From Alphaproteobacteria bacterium (lineage in GTDB: Bacteria > Pseudomonadota > Alphaproteobacteria > Micavibrionales > Micavibrionaceae), in the NCBI GenBank assembly GCA_017999645.1, contig JAGNLJ010000006.1, positions 62,001-126,000 of the forward strand: a stretch of 64,000 bases of DNA, in the 5' to 3' direction. Below are positions 25,932-37,924 of this stretch, piece after piece. The position numbers and the translations under genes are program-made. The notes below the pieces were generated by a model that saw only the letters and a list, made by a program, of their open reading frames with translations, was not told where the DNA came from and searched no databases. Each line of letters begins with the position of its first letter. Position 1 is the first letter of the stretch.

Positions 25932-27840
25932 TGACCTGACCGTAGGCCTTGTCGAGCAGGCGTTTGTTGATAGCGGCGCCGTATTTGAGACTTTTGTTGT
26001 TGCCGTAGATTGTCATGGCTTCGTTCTGAGTGGCGGCGAGCAGGCGCGCCTTAAATTCCTTGAATTCCTCGCTGTCGGTGTTCACTTTTTCAGGGAGTTT
26101 TGCGCTGGTCACCCATGCGATGGCTGTGCCGCCGTCGATGTCGAGGATGAAGGGCGCGCCGGGCTTGGCTTCAAAAAGGTTAGCCCATGAGCGTTCATTG
26201 AACGGATTGGCGGGCTGGGCGCGGCGGGTGATTCCATTGCGTGATTGCAGCGACTTGTTTTTTGATTTGGCGAAATCGGCAGCGGTGGTTTTGCTGTTTT
26301 CGATTTCCTTGAGGAATTCCATGGCCTGGAGTTTGTTTTCCACGCGGCGCTGGTCTTGCATCATTTGTTTTGCGATCCCGGCTTTTACGTCCTCGAAGGG
26401 CGTGTAGGTTTTGGGCTGGATCGATTCAACATAGACGCCCGCGAAGCTGCCGTCCGGCAATTCGCTCATCGGCGAGGTTTCGCCCTGCTGGAGTGCAAAG
26501 GCGCTATCGAGAATGAAGGATTTTGCCTTTTCCTGGCTCTTGAGAGCGTCGCCGCCGTCTTTCGTGCGACCCGATTGATTCATAGGCGGCAGGTCGGTGG
26601 TTTCGATGTCGACTTCTTTTTTAACATCGTCGAGTGATGCGCCGCCCGCGAGCATGTCCTCGACCGTTCCGGCGAGAGCGTATTGCTCGTCGATGATTTT
26701 AGTCTCAAGCAGTTCCTTGCGGATTTCGCCTTTGACCGATTCAAAGGGTTTGATTTGGGCCGGGGCGATTTTTTTGACGGTGATGACCTGCCAGCCGATG
26801 GATGTTTTTAGCGGGCCGACAGTTTCACCGGATTTCTGAGCGGCGAGAACGTCCTTGCTGATTTCGGCAGGGATTGATTCCTTGTCGAACGCTCTCTCAC
26901 CCAAGTAATCCGTGTCGCGGCCTGTGACGGATTTGACTGCTTGTTTCAAACCGGTGCCGGTTTTGACTTTTTCGGCGACTTTTTTGGCGTCTTCTTCTTT
27001 TTCGAAGAGCGACTGGTCGAGCGTTCTTTGTTCCTTCTCGGTATAAAGGTCGATGCTGGCATCGTAAGCGTCGCGGATTTCCGCGTCATCTATATGGATA
27101 GAATTTTTCAGTTTGGTGGTGTCGATTTTAACGAGCTTAAGTTTGCGGATTTCGTCGGAAGCATAGGCGATGTCTTTTGTCGCTTCGTAAAGGCTTTTCA
27201 ATTGTTCTTCACTGGGTTCAAGAATTGAATCCAATTCGCTGTCGGGGAAGGGGATGAACACGACATCGCGCGTTTCATTTTCAAATGTATAAAGATCCTT
27301 CGCCAGTTGGTCAGAGCCGGCGGAGAAGCCGCCCTGAATGGTTCTGTTCAGAACGCCGAGGGAAATTTCCTGGCCAATCGCGCGGGTAAGTTCGCCTTCG
27401 CTCATGCCCTGATTTATCAAAATCTGGCGAAGCACGGCTTTAGGGTCCTGTCCTGCCTGTGTCATAGGTGCGAGCAGGCCGCTGATTTGTTTTGCTATAC
27501 GGCGATCATCGACGAGGATGCCGAGATCAGACGCGGCGCGGGAGAGAAGGCGCGAATTCACTTCGGAGGCAAGGAACTGGTCGACATAGCCTGCCTTGTA
27601 GGCATCCTGCGGCCCGATGCCGAGCTGGCTCAATGAGCGGCGAAGCGAGCGGTCGAAGGAAGGCAGGGAAATTTTTTCACGGCCGACTTTGGCAACGTCT
27701 GTACTGCCGACGCCGCCGCTGCGGAAAAAGCCGCCGATATCCATGAACACCATGCCGCCAACGGCCATGATCAGGAACCCGAATATTACAAACTTCATAA
27801 CGCCGCCGGCAGCCCCTTGGCGCATCGCTTTCATAACCAT
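25918..27840 (-). CDS. ppiD: PpiD/SurA-like peptidyl-prolyl isomerase chaperone
   Basis: Membrane-anchored periplasmic folding factor of the SurA_N/PpiD type; 640 residues. A single N-terminal membrane helix (about 15-33) precedes a SurA_N-like helical domain with DVAKVGREKISLPSFDRSLRR. A degenerate parvulin domain lies near the middle (around YLGERAFDKESIP to SIGWQVITVKKI), and a second rotamase-like or chaperone region follows. Two N-terminal Met codons are possible. It heads the trpE transcript, the usual alphaproteobacterial order, and diverges from tpiA. A helper role for outer-membrane protein transit alongside Skp and BamA is inferred from family knowledge. Confidence 0.85.
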   Translation of the reverse strand: MVMKAMRQGAAGGVMKFVIFGFLIMAVGGMVFMDIGGFFRSGGVGSTDVAKVGREKISLPSFDRSLRRSLSQLGIGPQDAYKAGYVDQFLASEVNSRLLSRAASDLGILVDDRRIAKQISGLLAPMTQAGQDPKAVLRQILINQGMSEGELTRAIGQEISLGVLNRTIQGGFSAGSDQLAKDLYTFENETRDVVFIPFPDSELDSILEPSEEQLKSLYEATKDIAYASDEIRKLKLVKIDTTKLKNSIHIDDAEIRDAYDASIDLYTEKEQRTLDQSLFEKEEDAKKVAEKVKTGTGLKQAVKSVTGRDTDYLGERAFDKESIPAEISKDVLAAQKSGETVGPLKTSIGWQVITVKKIAPAQIKPFESVKGEIRKELLETKIIDEQYALAGTVEDMLAGGASLDDVKKEVDIETTDLPPMNQSGRTKDGGDALKSQEKAKSFILDSAFALQQGETSPMSELPDGSFAGVYVESIQPKTYTPFEDVKAGIAKQMMQDQRRVENKLQAMEFLKEIENSKTTAADFAKSKNKSLQSRNGITRRAQPANPFNERSWANLFEAKPGAPFILDIDGGTAIAWVTSAKLPEKVNTDSEEFKEFKARLLAATQNEAMTIYGNNKSLKYGAAINKRLLDKAYGQVNEPN

Positions 27841-27912
27841 AGTTTACTTTCCCAAGTCGATTGGATTTTTAAGGCTTTTGGACTATAAAGTACTGCCAAT
27901 ACAGGAGCAACG

Positions 27913-28659
27913 ATGAAAAAGCTGATTGCGGGCAACTGGAAGATGAACGGGTCGCTGGGCGATACCGCCCGGCTGGTGCAGGAAATTGCTGCCGGTATCC
28001 TCGGGGATTCCGGTCTGTCTGGTAAATGTGATTTTCTGATCTGCCCGCCCTTCGTCCATATCGCGGCGGCGCGCGGTGCGCTCGGCGGAAGCCTGATGCT
28101 GGGGGCGCAGGATTGTTCGGCTAGCGCGGATGGGGCTTTTACAGGCGATGTTTCCGCCTCGATGCTTAAAGATGCCGGGTGCCGGTATGTGATTGTCGGC
28201 CACTCCGAGCGCCGCGAGCATTACGGCGAAAAGAGCGAACTGGTCGCCCGGAAGGCCGAGAAGGCCCATGAAAGCGGCCTTACGACTATTATCTGCGTCG
28301 GCGAAAAGGAACTGGAACGTGAGCAGGGCAAGCATGAAGATGTTGTCGGGCGGCAGCTTAAGGCCTCGATCCCGGCCACGGCCAATGCACAGAATACGAT
28401 TATTGCCTATGAGCCGGTCTGGGCGATCGGGACGGGTAAGACCGCGACCCCGGCAGACGTTAAAGCCATGCACGCTTTTATCCGCGCTCAGCTTAAAGAA
28501 CGCCTTGCGGATTCTGAAAATATGCGTATTTTGTACGGCGGTTCAATGAAGCCGGAAAACGCCAAGAACCTGCTGGCCACGCCTAATGTGGATGGCGGCC
28601 TGATTGGCGGCGCAAGCCTTGTGGCGGCGCAGTTTCTGGCTATTGCGAAAGCGGCCTAA
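27913..28659 (+). CDS. tpiA: Triosephosphate isomerase
   Basis: Interconverts dihydroxyacetone phosphate and glyceraldehyde 3-phosphate; 248 residues. The active-site residues are all visible: Lys10 in GNWKMNG, His97 in IVGHSERR, and Glu167 in AYEPVWAIGTGK. The phosphate-binding LYGGSMKPEN and GGLIGGASL follow. CAGGAGC provides the ribosome binding site upstream of ATG 27913. It is the first gene of the + strand run tpiA-secG-pyrG and diverges from ppiD across 72 bases. Confidence 0.98.
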   Translation: MKKLIAGNWKMNGSLGDTARLVQEIAAGILGDSGLSGKCDFLICPPFVHIAAARGALGGSLMLGAQDCSASADGAFTGDVSASMLKDAGCRYVIVGHSERREHYGEKSELVARKAEKAHESGLTTIICVGEKELEREQGKHEDVVGRQLKASIPATANAQNTIIAYEPVWAIGTGKTATPADVKAMHAFIRAQLKERLADSENMRILYGGSMKPENAKNLLATPNVDGGLIGGASLVAAQFLAIAKAA

Positions 28660-28679
28660 AAAAATTATAAAGGGCGTCC

Positions 28680-30672
<1,993 letters not shown>

Positions 30673-30676
30673 AAAA

Positions 30677-30700
30677 GGGCCCGTTTCCGGGCCCCTTGTT
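30677..30700. terminator. Bidirectional intrinsic terminator
   Basis: GGGCCCG (30677-30683) pairs with CGGGCCC (30688-30694) around a TTTC loop. Upstream on the plus strand is a run of six A, so the minus-strand transcript ends with the hairpin followed by six T: a strong intrinsic terminator for the small gene at 30724-30912. On the plus strand the tail is CTTGTT, weaker but usable for pyrG. It sits between two convergent genes. Confidence 0.85.
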
Positions 30701-30723
30701 ACCAGATAATGATTTTTCAGTTC

Positions 30724-30912
30724 TTAGCTTTCGTAGCTGCTTGCTGGCCCAATTGCGGCAAAAATATCCGTGGGGACTTCCTCAGCAACGGGCATATGTT
30801 TTAACGCTGTTGCGCGATGCTCTTTATGAGTGGGCTTTGCTTCGTCATGGCTGCGTTTGAACCTTGCCAAAATTGTAATCTCGGGCTGAGTCTGTGATTG
30901 CTGGCTGGACAT
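30724..30912 (-). CDS. Small protein of unknown function, 62 aa
   Basis: No family is recognised. It is considered real because the ATG has an AGGAG ribosome binding site 12-16 bases upstream and the gene ends just before a strong intrinsic terminator oriented for this strand. The protein is hydrophilic, with an N-terminal Ser/Gln-rich stretch, then PEITILARFKRSHDEAKPTH and a His/Ala-rich middle. There is no signal peptide or membrane segment. It is convergent with pyrG and divergent from kdsA, thus a single-gene transcription unit. Confidence 0.6.
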   Translation of the reverse strand: MSSQQSQTQPEITILARFKRSHDEAKPTHKEHRATALKHMPVAEEVPTDIFAAIGPASSYES

Positions 30913-30991
30913 TTTATTACTTTCTCCTGATTGTTATTATTGCTTTTATTTCACCGAATCAGACCCTAGCGAATCAATAAGCTTCAGGATT

Positions 30992-31006
30992 TTATCCACA
31001 GGATAA
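30992..31006. promoter_or_regulatory. DnaA-box-like site within a palindrome
   Basis: TTATCCACA (30992-31000) is identical to the classic DnaA box consensus. It is also half of a perfect inverted repeat, TTATCC-ACA-GGATAA (30992-31006). It lies between kdsA (+) and the 62-aa gene (-). A single copy could be chance; no cluster of further boxes was seen nearby, so this is not an origin. Confidence 0.3.
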
Positions 31007-31067
31007 GATTATATGTAAATGATTGACGATAGGGGCAGGCTGTGCCACTTATGGGCCCGGTAAAGCC

Positions 31068-31898
31068 ATGACACATAAAGCCATTAAAATAGGTTCTTTC
31101 GAAGTCGCCAACGACCGGCCATTCATGCTGATTGCCGGCCCGTGCCAGATGGAGAGCCGCGAGCATGCTTTCGACATGTGCGGCAGGCTGAAAGAGCTGA
31201 CCGGCAATCTCAAAATCCCTTTCATTTATAAAACCTCTTTCGACAAGGCGAACCGCACATCCCTGAAAGCGGAGCGCGGCATCGGCATGGAGAAGGGGCT
31301 CGAGATTTTCGCCGATCTTAAAAAAGAATTCGGCGTTCCGACGCTGACGGACGTTCACGCTGCCGATCAGTGCGCGCCGGTGGCAAAGGTTGTCGATGTG
31401 TTACAAATCCCGGCGTTTCTTTGCCGCCAGACGGATTTGCTGATCGCCGCTGCGAAAACCGGCAGGCCGATTAATGTTAAGAAGGGCCAGTTTCTCGCGC
31501 CGTGGGATATGAAGAATGTTGCGGCGAAAATTTCCGAGAGCGGCAATGACAATGTGATGCTTTGCGAGCGCGGTGCGAGTTTCGGATATAACACTCTTGT
31601 CTCCGACATGCGTTCGCTGCCGATCATGCGGCAGACGGGTTATCCGGTTATTTTCGATGCCACGCATTCCGTGCAGCAGCCCGGCGGACAGGGCACGTCT
31701 TCGGGCGGGGATCGCACAATGGTTCCGGTTCTGGCTCGGGCGGCTGTGGCGGTCGGCGTGGCCGGTGTGTTCATGGAAACCCATGAAAATCCCGACAATG
31801 CGCCCTCGGACGGGCCGAATATGGTGAAATTCGCTGATTTGGCAGGTATTTTAGAGACTCTTGTAAAGCTCGACGAAATAGCCAAAAAGCTGATATAA
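31068..31898 (+). CDS. kdsA: 3-deoxy-8-phosphooctulonate (Kdo-8-P) synthase
   Basis: Condenses PEP and arabinose 5-phosphate into Kdo-8-phosphate for the LPS inner core; 276 residues. Family blocks are [55 protein letters not shown] and [20 protein letters not shown]. The frame is open from a TTG at 31023, but ATG 31068 gives a standard-length N-terminus. No strong ribosome binding site is seen. The metal type (zinc or iron versus metal-free) cannot be read with certainty, although CERG is retained. It is separated from eno by one small gene. Confidence 0.96.
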   Translation: MTHKAIKIGSFEVANDRPFMLIAGPCQMESREHAFDMCGRLKELTGNLKIPFIYKTSFDKANRTSLKAERGIGMEKGLEIFADLKKEFGVPTLTDVHAADQCAPVAKVVDVLQIPAFLCRQTDLLIAAAKTGRPINVKKGQFLAPWDMKNVAAKISESGNDNVMLCERGASFGYNTLVSDMRSLPIMRQTGYPVIFDATHSVQQPGGQGTSSGGDRTMVPVLARAAVAVGVAGVFMETHENPDNAPSDGPNMVKFADLAGILETLVKLDEIAKKLI

Positions 31899-31927
31899 TA
31901 TAAGAAGATAGGACAAGGATTGTTCTT

Positions 31928-32251
31928 ATGCCCAGTATTCTTGATGGAGGGAGCGGTAATGCTCTCAGTCTCCTCAACGCTGCCCGGACCTCTTACAGGG
32001 GGATAGGGCTTTCGCAACGCGCTCGCGCGATGACCAGCTCTTATCTCGATCAATCGACATCGGGACTGAATACTATTCTGTCGCTGAATGTTTCGGTGAA
32101 TGCCTCGATTGAAAGCGTGCAGCAGAAAATCAAGGCGATCCGTGCCAGCCTGCCGCAGAGCCAGTTGCTGGAGTCGCTTCGTGACGAGAATGCTGATAAC
32201 GGCAATGCCGCCGCCAGCGCGAACGGCACCAACGTTGATACCGAAGCTTAA
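31928..32251 (+). CDS. Hypothetical protein, 107 aa, between kdsA and eno
   Basis: Not recognised. The ATG at 31928 has AAGGA about 10 bases upstream, and the gene is 29 bases after kdsA, so it is likely cotranscribed. The N-terminal 75 residues look helical and amphipathic, rich in Ser, Leu, Ala and Ile (ARAMTSSYLDQSTSGLNTIL, then SVQQKIKAIRASL). The last 30 residues are Asn/Ala/Asp-rich and probably disordered. No signal peptide or Cys is present. A vague resemblance to flagellin-type helical ends is noted but is not strong enough for a call. Confidence 0.7.
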   Translation: MPSILDGGSGNALSLLNAARTSYRGIGLSQRARAMTSSYLDQSTSGLNTILSLNVSVNASIESVQQKIKAIRASLPQSQLLESLRDENADNGNAAASANGTNVDTEA

Positions 32252-32270
32252 TTAATCCGATATTTCCAGC

Positions 32271-32299
32271 TTGAATCCCGACCGCATTTTGTAAAGAAT
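32271..32299 (+). promoter_or_regulatory. Possible eno promoter
   Basis: TTGAAT (32271-32276) and AAGAAT (32294-32299) are 17 bases apart, 33 bases upstream of the eno start, with four of six consensus matches each. This would allow eno expression independent of kdsA. Confidence 0.3.
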
Positions 32300-32301
32300 G
32301 A

Positions 32302-33636
<1,335 letters not shown>

Positions 33637-33757
33637 GAATTATCGAATCAAAAGAATCGCTTAGCGGCGGTTGTTCTGCGTTCGTTCATGCTTAAGTGAT
33701 TGAGTTTATTTGATTTTCTAATTGACCCTGCGAATCGGGCGTGATTCTATAAGACCT

Positions 33758-34069
33758 ATGAGCAAGCTGTTTAACCACCGCATTATCATCCGCGAAAATC
33801 TCATCTCTCTCATAGGGATGTGCCTTGTTCTTTACTTCACTTATCACGCGATTTACGGCAGCCGCAGCCTGATGCAGATGATGAGTCTCAAGTCGCAGAT
33901 AGAGACAATGTCGTCTGAGCGCGACAAGCTTGCTGCCGAACGCGAATCTCTCGAGCAGAGAGTCAGTATGATGAGGCCCGGTTCGCTGGATCGCGACCTG
34001 CTCGAAGAGCGCGCCCGAGTCGTTCTTGGCTACAAAAATCAAAACGAGATGATCATCCTCGGTAATTAA
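33758..34069 (+). CDS. ftsB: FtsB/DivIC-family septum formation initiator
   Basis: Small bitopic division protein of the FtsBLQ complex; 103 residues. A single membrane helix (about residues 17-38, LISLIGMCLVLYFTYHAIYG) is followed by a leucine/methionine coiled coil (about 45-75) and the conserved end LDRDLLEERARVVLGYKNQNE. ATG 33758 is chosen over the TTG at 33722, which would prepend a promoter-like stretch. It lies between eno and pdhA, the usual alphaproteobacterial place. Confidence 0.88.
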   Translation: MSKLFNHRIIIRENLISLIGMCLVLYFTYHAIYGSRSLMQMMSLKSQIETMSSERDKLAAERESLEQRVSMMRPGSLDRDLLEERARVVLGYKNQNEMIILGN

Positions 34070-34153
34070 ATTTCGTCAAACGCTCTCTACTGTTATTTTT
34101 CTTTTATTTTCAAGATGTTGCAGCGCACAAAATTGTGATTTTCGCTGGTTTCC

Positions 34154-34177
34154 CCCTTGCAAATAGTGTAGCAAGGG
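34154..34177. promoter_or_regulatory. Inverted repeat upstream of the PDH operon
   Basis: CCCTTGC (34154-34160) and GCAAGGG (34171-34177) form a perfect 7-base inverted repeat with a 10-base spacer, 40 bases before pdhA. A -10-like TATACA follows at 34186-34191, with no -35 at normal spacing, so the palindrome occupies the place of the -35. It could be an activator or repressor site controlling the operon. There is no T-run, so it is not a terminator. Confidence 0.4.
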
Positions 34178-34216
34178 TCCAATTTTATACAGCCTCACGA
34201 CAGGGAGTCATTGGAC

Positions 34217-35239
34217 GTGACGAGCAGTAAAACAAAGAAAAAACCTAAGCTCAGAAGTATTTCTAACACCAACCCGGAACCATCAGCGGAAGAGATGAAA
34301 AAGCTCTACCGCGAGATGCTGCTCATCCGCCGTTTCGAAGAGAAAGCCGGGCAGCTTTACGGCATGGGTCTGATCGGCGGCTTCTGCCATTTGTATATCG
34401 GGCAGGAAGCGGTGGTGACCGGGATTTCATCGGTGCAGGAAAAGCAGGACACGGTGGTGACATCGTACCGCGATCACGCGCACATGCTGGCGTGCGGGAT
34501 GGATGCAAACGGCATCATGGCCGAACTCACGGGACGTGTGACAGGATATTCTCGCGGCAAGGGCGGCTCGATGCATATGTTCAGCAAGGAGCAGAATTTC
34601 TTCGGCGGTCACGGGATTGTCGGCGCGAGTACGGCGATCGGGACGGGTCTTGGTTTCGCGCATAAATATAAAGACGATGGCGGCGTCGCGATTGCCTATA
34701 TGGGCGACGGCGCGGCAAACCAGGGGCAGGTCGCGGAATGCTACAACATGGCGGCGCTGTGGAAGCTGCCGGTTCTGTTCGTGATCGAGAACAATCAATA
34801 CGCCATGGGAACGAGTGTCGCACGTTCGGCGGCGGGTTCGCTGTATAAGCGCGGCGAAGGTTACGCCATTCCCGGCGAGCAGGTCGACGGGATGGATGTG
34901 TTCACCGTTCAGGTGGCGGCGCGTCAGGCGCTCGATTATATCCGCTCGGGCAACGGACCCTATGTGATGGAAGTGATGACGTATCGTTATCGCGGTCACT
35001 CGATGTCGGACCCGGCGAAGTACCGTACGAAAGAAGAAGTGGAATCGTACAAGGAAACGCGCGACCCGATTGCGCGCCTGATGGGGCGCATGAACGAGGC
35101 AGGGATTGCCGAGGAAGATATCAAGGTGATCGATAACGAAATTAAAAAGATCGTGAATGAGTCGGCGCAGTTCGCGCAGGACAGCCCTGAGCCGGAGCCG
35201 GATGAATTGTGGACGGATATTCTCGTGGAGATGCAATAA
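34217..35239 (+). CDS. pdhA: Pyruvate dehydrogenase E1 alpha subunit
   Basis: Thiamine-diphosphate-dependent decarboxylase subunit of the pyruvate dehydrogenase complex; 340 residues. The ThDP/Mg motif is visible as [20 protein letters not shown], ending in NNQYAMGTS. The conserved phosphorylation-loop region [16 protein letters not shown] is present. The start is taken as GTG 34217, because GGGAG (34203-34207) is 9 bases upstream; a TTG at 34211 is too close to that site. Residues 1-20 are a basic Lys/Ser-rich leader before [13 protein letters not shown]. It is the first gene of the pdhA-B-C-LOG-lpd operon. Confidence 0.96.
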   Translation: MTSSKTKKKPKLRSISNTNPEPSAEEMKKLYREMLLIRRFEEKAGQLYGMGLIGGFCHLYIGQEAVVTGISSVQEKQDTVVTSYRDHAHMLACGMDANGIMAELTGRVTGYSRGKGGSMHMFSKEQNFFGGHGIVGASTAIGTGLGFAHKYKDDGGVAIAYMGDGAANQGQVAECYNMAALWKLPVLFVIENNQYAMGTSVARSAAGSLYKRGEGYAIPGEQVDGMDVFTVQVAARQALDYIRSGNGPYVMEVMTYRYRGHSMSDPAKYRTKEEVESYKETRDPIARLMGRMNEAGIAEEDIKVIDNEIKKIVNESAQFAQDSPEPEPDELWTDILVEMQ

Positions 35240-36654
35240 TGCCTGTACAGATTTTGATGCCAGCATTGTCGCCGACCATGACCGAGGGAAATCTCAGTAA
35301 ATGGCTGAAACGCGAGGGCGATAAAGTGAAAGCCGGCGAGGTAATCGCGGAAATCGAGACCGACAAGGCCACGATGGAAGTCGAGGCGGTTGATGAAGGT
35401 ATTCTTGGGAAAATTCTAATTGCCGAGGGCACGCAGGGCGTTGCCGTTAACACGCCGATTGCCGTGCTTGTTGAAGAAGGCGAAGAGGTTGGCGATTTGC
35501 CGACTATGGACATTCCCTGTGTGCCGCAATCGAAAGCTGAAAGCGCCGCGCATGGGGCGATGAGCACGGCCCGCCAGTCTGAAGGTAAAATCATCGAGAA
35601 TCGCGACATACTCTATGCGCAGGGTCATGTTCTGGAACCGCCGCCGTTCGATGAAAGCGAATTTGCGGAAGTGCGCGCGATGACGGTGCGCGAGGCGCTG
35701 CGTGATGCTATGGCCGAGGAAATGCGCACGGATGATCTTGTTTATCTGATGGGCGAGGAAGTCGCCGAGTACCAGGGCGCGTATAAAGTTTCGCAAGGGT
35801 TGCTGGATGAATTTGGTCCGCGCCGCGTGATTGATACGCCGATCACCGAGCATGGATTTGCAGGGTTGGCCGTTGGTTCGGCGATGAATGGATTGAAGCC
35901 CATCGTCGAGTTCATGACGTGGAATTTCGGCATGCAGGCGATGGACCATATTATAAACTCCGCCGCCAAGACACTCTATATGGCGGGAGGGCAGCTTGGA
36001 TGTCCTATCGTGTTCCGCGGCCCGAACGGCGCGGCGTCCCGCGTCGGTGCGCAACACTCGCAATGTTTCGCGAGCTGGTATGCGCATATTCCGGGTCTGA
36101 AGGTTGTTTCGCCATGGTCGGCGGCGGATGCGAAAGGATTGCTCAAGGCCGCGATCCGCGACCCGAACCCGGTGATCTTTTTAGAAAATGAATTGATGTA
36201 CGGCCAAAGCTTCGAAGCGCCGGTGAATGATAATTTTGTCATTCCTCTGGGGCGCGCGAAGATTGAACGCGAGGGGAGCGATGTGACGATCGTTGCTTAT
36301 TCGATCATGGTTGGTAAAGCCCTGAAAGCCGCCGAGCAGTTGGCCGAGGAAGGGATTAGTGCTGAAGTCATTAATCTCCGGACCATTCGCCCGTTGGATC
36401 GTTACACGATTATAGAGAGCGTAAAGAAAACCAACCGTATCGTGACCGCCGAGGAAAGCTGGCCGTTCGCGGGGATTGGCTCGGAAATTGCGGCGCTGTG
36501 CATGGAGCATGCGTTTGATTATCTGGATGCGCCGGTCGCGCGTGTCTGCGCTGCCGATGTGCCGCTGCCTTATGCCGCGAATTTGGAAGCGCTTGCGCTG
36601 CCGCAGGCGGAACATATTGTCGAGGCTGTGAAAAAGGTGTGCTATGCCAATTAA
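35239..36654 (+). CDS. pdhB: Pyruvate dehydrogenase E1 beta subunit with lipoyl domain
   Basis: Beta subunit completing the E1 active site; 471 residues, about 140 longer than E1-beta without the extra domain. The N-terminal lipoyl domain (1-80) has the lipoylation Lys43 in [11 protein letters not shown]. An acidic linker of about 60 residues follows. The catalytic domain starts near [15 protein letters not shown] and contains [31 protein letters not shown] and the C-terminal transketolase domain. A lipoyl-bearing E1-beta is typical of alphaproteobacteria. The start ATG overlaps the pdhA stop (TAATG), and the 3' end overlaps pdhC by 11 bases. Confidence 0.96.
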   Translation: MPVQILMPALSPTMTEGNLSKWLKREGDKVKAGEVIAEIETDKATMEVEAVDEGILGKILIAEGTQGVAVNTPIAVLVEEGEEVGDLPTMDIPCVPQSKAESAAHGAMSTARQSEGKIIENRDILYAQGHVLEPPPFDESEFAEVRAMTVREALRDAMAEEMRTDDLVYLMGEEVAEYQGAYKVSQGLLDEFGPRRVIDTPITEHGFAGLAVGSAMNGLKPIVEFMTWNFGMQAMDHIINSAAKTLYMAGGQLGCPIVFRGPNGAASRVGAQHSQCFASWYAHIPGLKVVSPWSAADAKGLLKAAIRDPNPVIFLENELMYGQSFEAPVNDNFVIPLGRAKIEREGSDVTIVAYSIMVGKALKAAEQLAEEGISAEVINLRTIRPLDRYTIIESVKKTNRIVTAEESWPFAGIGSEIAALCMEHAFDYLDAPVARVCAADVPLPYAANLEALALPQAEHIVEAVKKVCYAN

Positions 36655-37924
36655 GATAACCATGCCCGCACTGTCGCCGACGATGACGGAAGGCAATCTT
36701 GCCAAGTGGCTCAAAAAAGAGGGCGATACGGTGAAAGCCGGGGATGTCATCGCTGAGATCGAAACCGACAAGGCAACGATGGAAGTCGAGGCGGTGGATG
36801 AGGGGATTCTGGGAAAAATTCTTGTCCCTGCCGGAACGGAGAAGGTTCCGGTGAATGATGTGATTGGACTCTTGTTGGAAGAAGGAGAGTCGAAGGATGC
36901 GTTAAAGGATGCATCATCTGCGTCTCAGAAAAAAGTAGAACCAGTTAAAGACCTTAAACCCTCACCCCGGCTGCCTTCGGCGTCCCTCCCTCTCCCTCAG
37001 GGAGAGGGTGATCGAGCGCAAGCGAGATCGGGTGAGGGGTTACGGTCCAGAATTTATGCCTCGCCGCTGGCAAAGAGAATTGCGAAAGAGCGCGGCGTTG
37101 ATCTTTCGCAGGTCAAAGGTTCCGGCCCGCATGGCCGCGTGGTGCGTGCGGATGTCGAGAATGCAAGGCCGGGAGCGGGCGGCGCTGCACCGAAGCCGCA
37201 AGGACCGGACGCGAAGAAGCTGGCTGACCTGCTCGGCATGAAATACACGGAAATTCCGAACAACAACATCAAGAAGATTGTTGCGAGCCGTTTGCTTGAA
37301 TCAAAAATGACGGTTCCGCATTTCTACCTGACGATTGATTGTATGCTCGACAGCCTGCTGGAATCGCGCAAGGAGCTGAACGACAAGGCGGGCGGCGCGT
37401 ACAAGCTTTCGGTGAATGATTTTGTTATCAAGGCCGCCGCGATGGCGCTGAAGGCTTACCCGGCGGCGAATGTCGCGTGGACGGATGCGGCGATTTTGCA
37501 GTACGAACATGCGGATATTTCGGTCGCGGTGGCGACGCCGAACGGTCTGATTACGCCGGTGATCAAAAAGGCCGAAGAAAAAGGCATGCAGCAGATTTCA
37601 ACCGAGATGAAGGATTTAGCGACGCGCGCGCGCGACGGAAAGCTCAAGCCCGAGGAATTCCAGGGCGGAACGTTCAGTATTTCGAACCTGGGCATGTTCG
37701 GGATCAAGGATTTCCAGGCGATCATTAATCCGCCGCAGGCGTGTATTCTCGCGGTCGGCGCTGGAATTGAAAAGCCAGTCGTTGAAAACGGCGAGATCAA
37801 GATCCGCACGGTTATGAGCTGCACGCTGTCGGTCGATCACCGCGCAGTGGATGGCGCTATCGGCGCGGAGTATCTGCAATATTTCAAAAAATACATCGAA
37901 AACCCTGTTACGATGCTGCTCTGA
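36644..37924 (+). CDS. pdhC: Dihydrolipoamide acetyltransferase (PDH E2)
   Basis: Core of the PDH complex, transferring acetyl groups from lipoate to CoA; 426 residues. One N-terminal lipoyl domain (1-80, Lys43) is almost identical to that of pdhB. A linker follows (about 85-133) that contains an in-frame palindromic repeat (residues 106-132). The E1/E3-binding domain is at 134-172 ([25 protein letters not shown]), then an Ala/Pro linker, then the catalytic domain (about 200-426) with the active-site block [14 protein letters not shown] (His399). Overlaps at both ends (pdhB 11 bases, next gene TGATG) show tight coupling. Confidence 0.96.
   Translation: MPIKITMPALSPTMTEGNLAKWLKKEGDTVKAGDVIAEIETDKATMEVEAVDEGILGKILVPAGTEKVPVNDVIGLLLEEGESKDALKDASSASQKKVEPVKDLKPSPRLPSASLPLPQGEGDRAQARSGEGLRSRIYASPLAKRIAKERGVDLSQVKGSGPHGRVVRADVENARPGAGGAAPKPQGPDAKKLADLLGMKYTEIPNNNIKKIVASRLLESKMTVPHFYLTIDCMLDSLLESRKELNDKAGGAYKLSVNDFVIKAAAMALKAYPAANVAWTDAAILQYEHADISVAVATPNGLITPVIKKAEEKGMQQISTEMKDLATRARDGKLKPEEFQGGTFSISNLGMFGIKDFQAIINPPQACILAVGAGIEKPVVENGEIKIRTVMSCTLSVDHRAVDGAIGAEYLQYFKKYIENPVTMLL
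36959..37039. repeat. Palindromic intergenic-type repeat inserted in frame in pdhC
   Basis: About 81 bases are bounded by CCCTCACCCC (36959-36968) and CGGGTGAGGG (37029-37038), a nine-of-ten inverted match. Inside, CCCTCTCCCT (36988-36997) and AGGGAGAGGG (36999-37008) form a perfect 10-base stem. This resembles widespread dispersed repeats of the CCCTCTCCC...GGGTGAGGG type, normally found between genes. Here it adds 27 codons, read as [17 protein letters not shown] near its middle, without breaking the frame. Confidence 0.8.
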
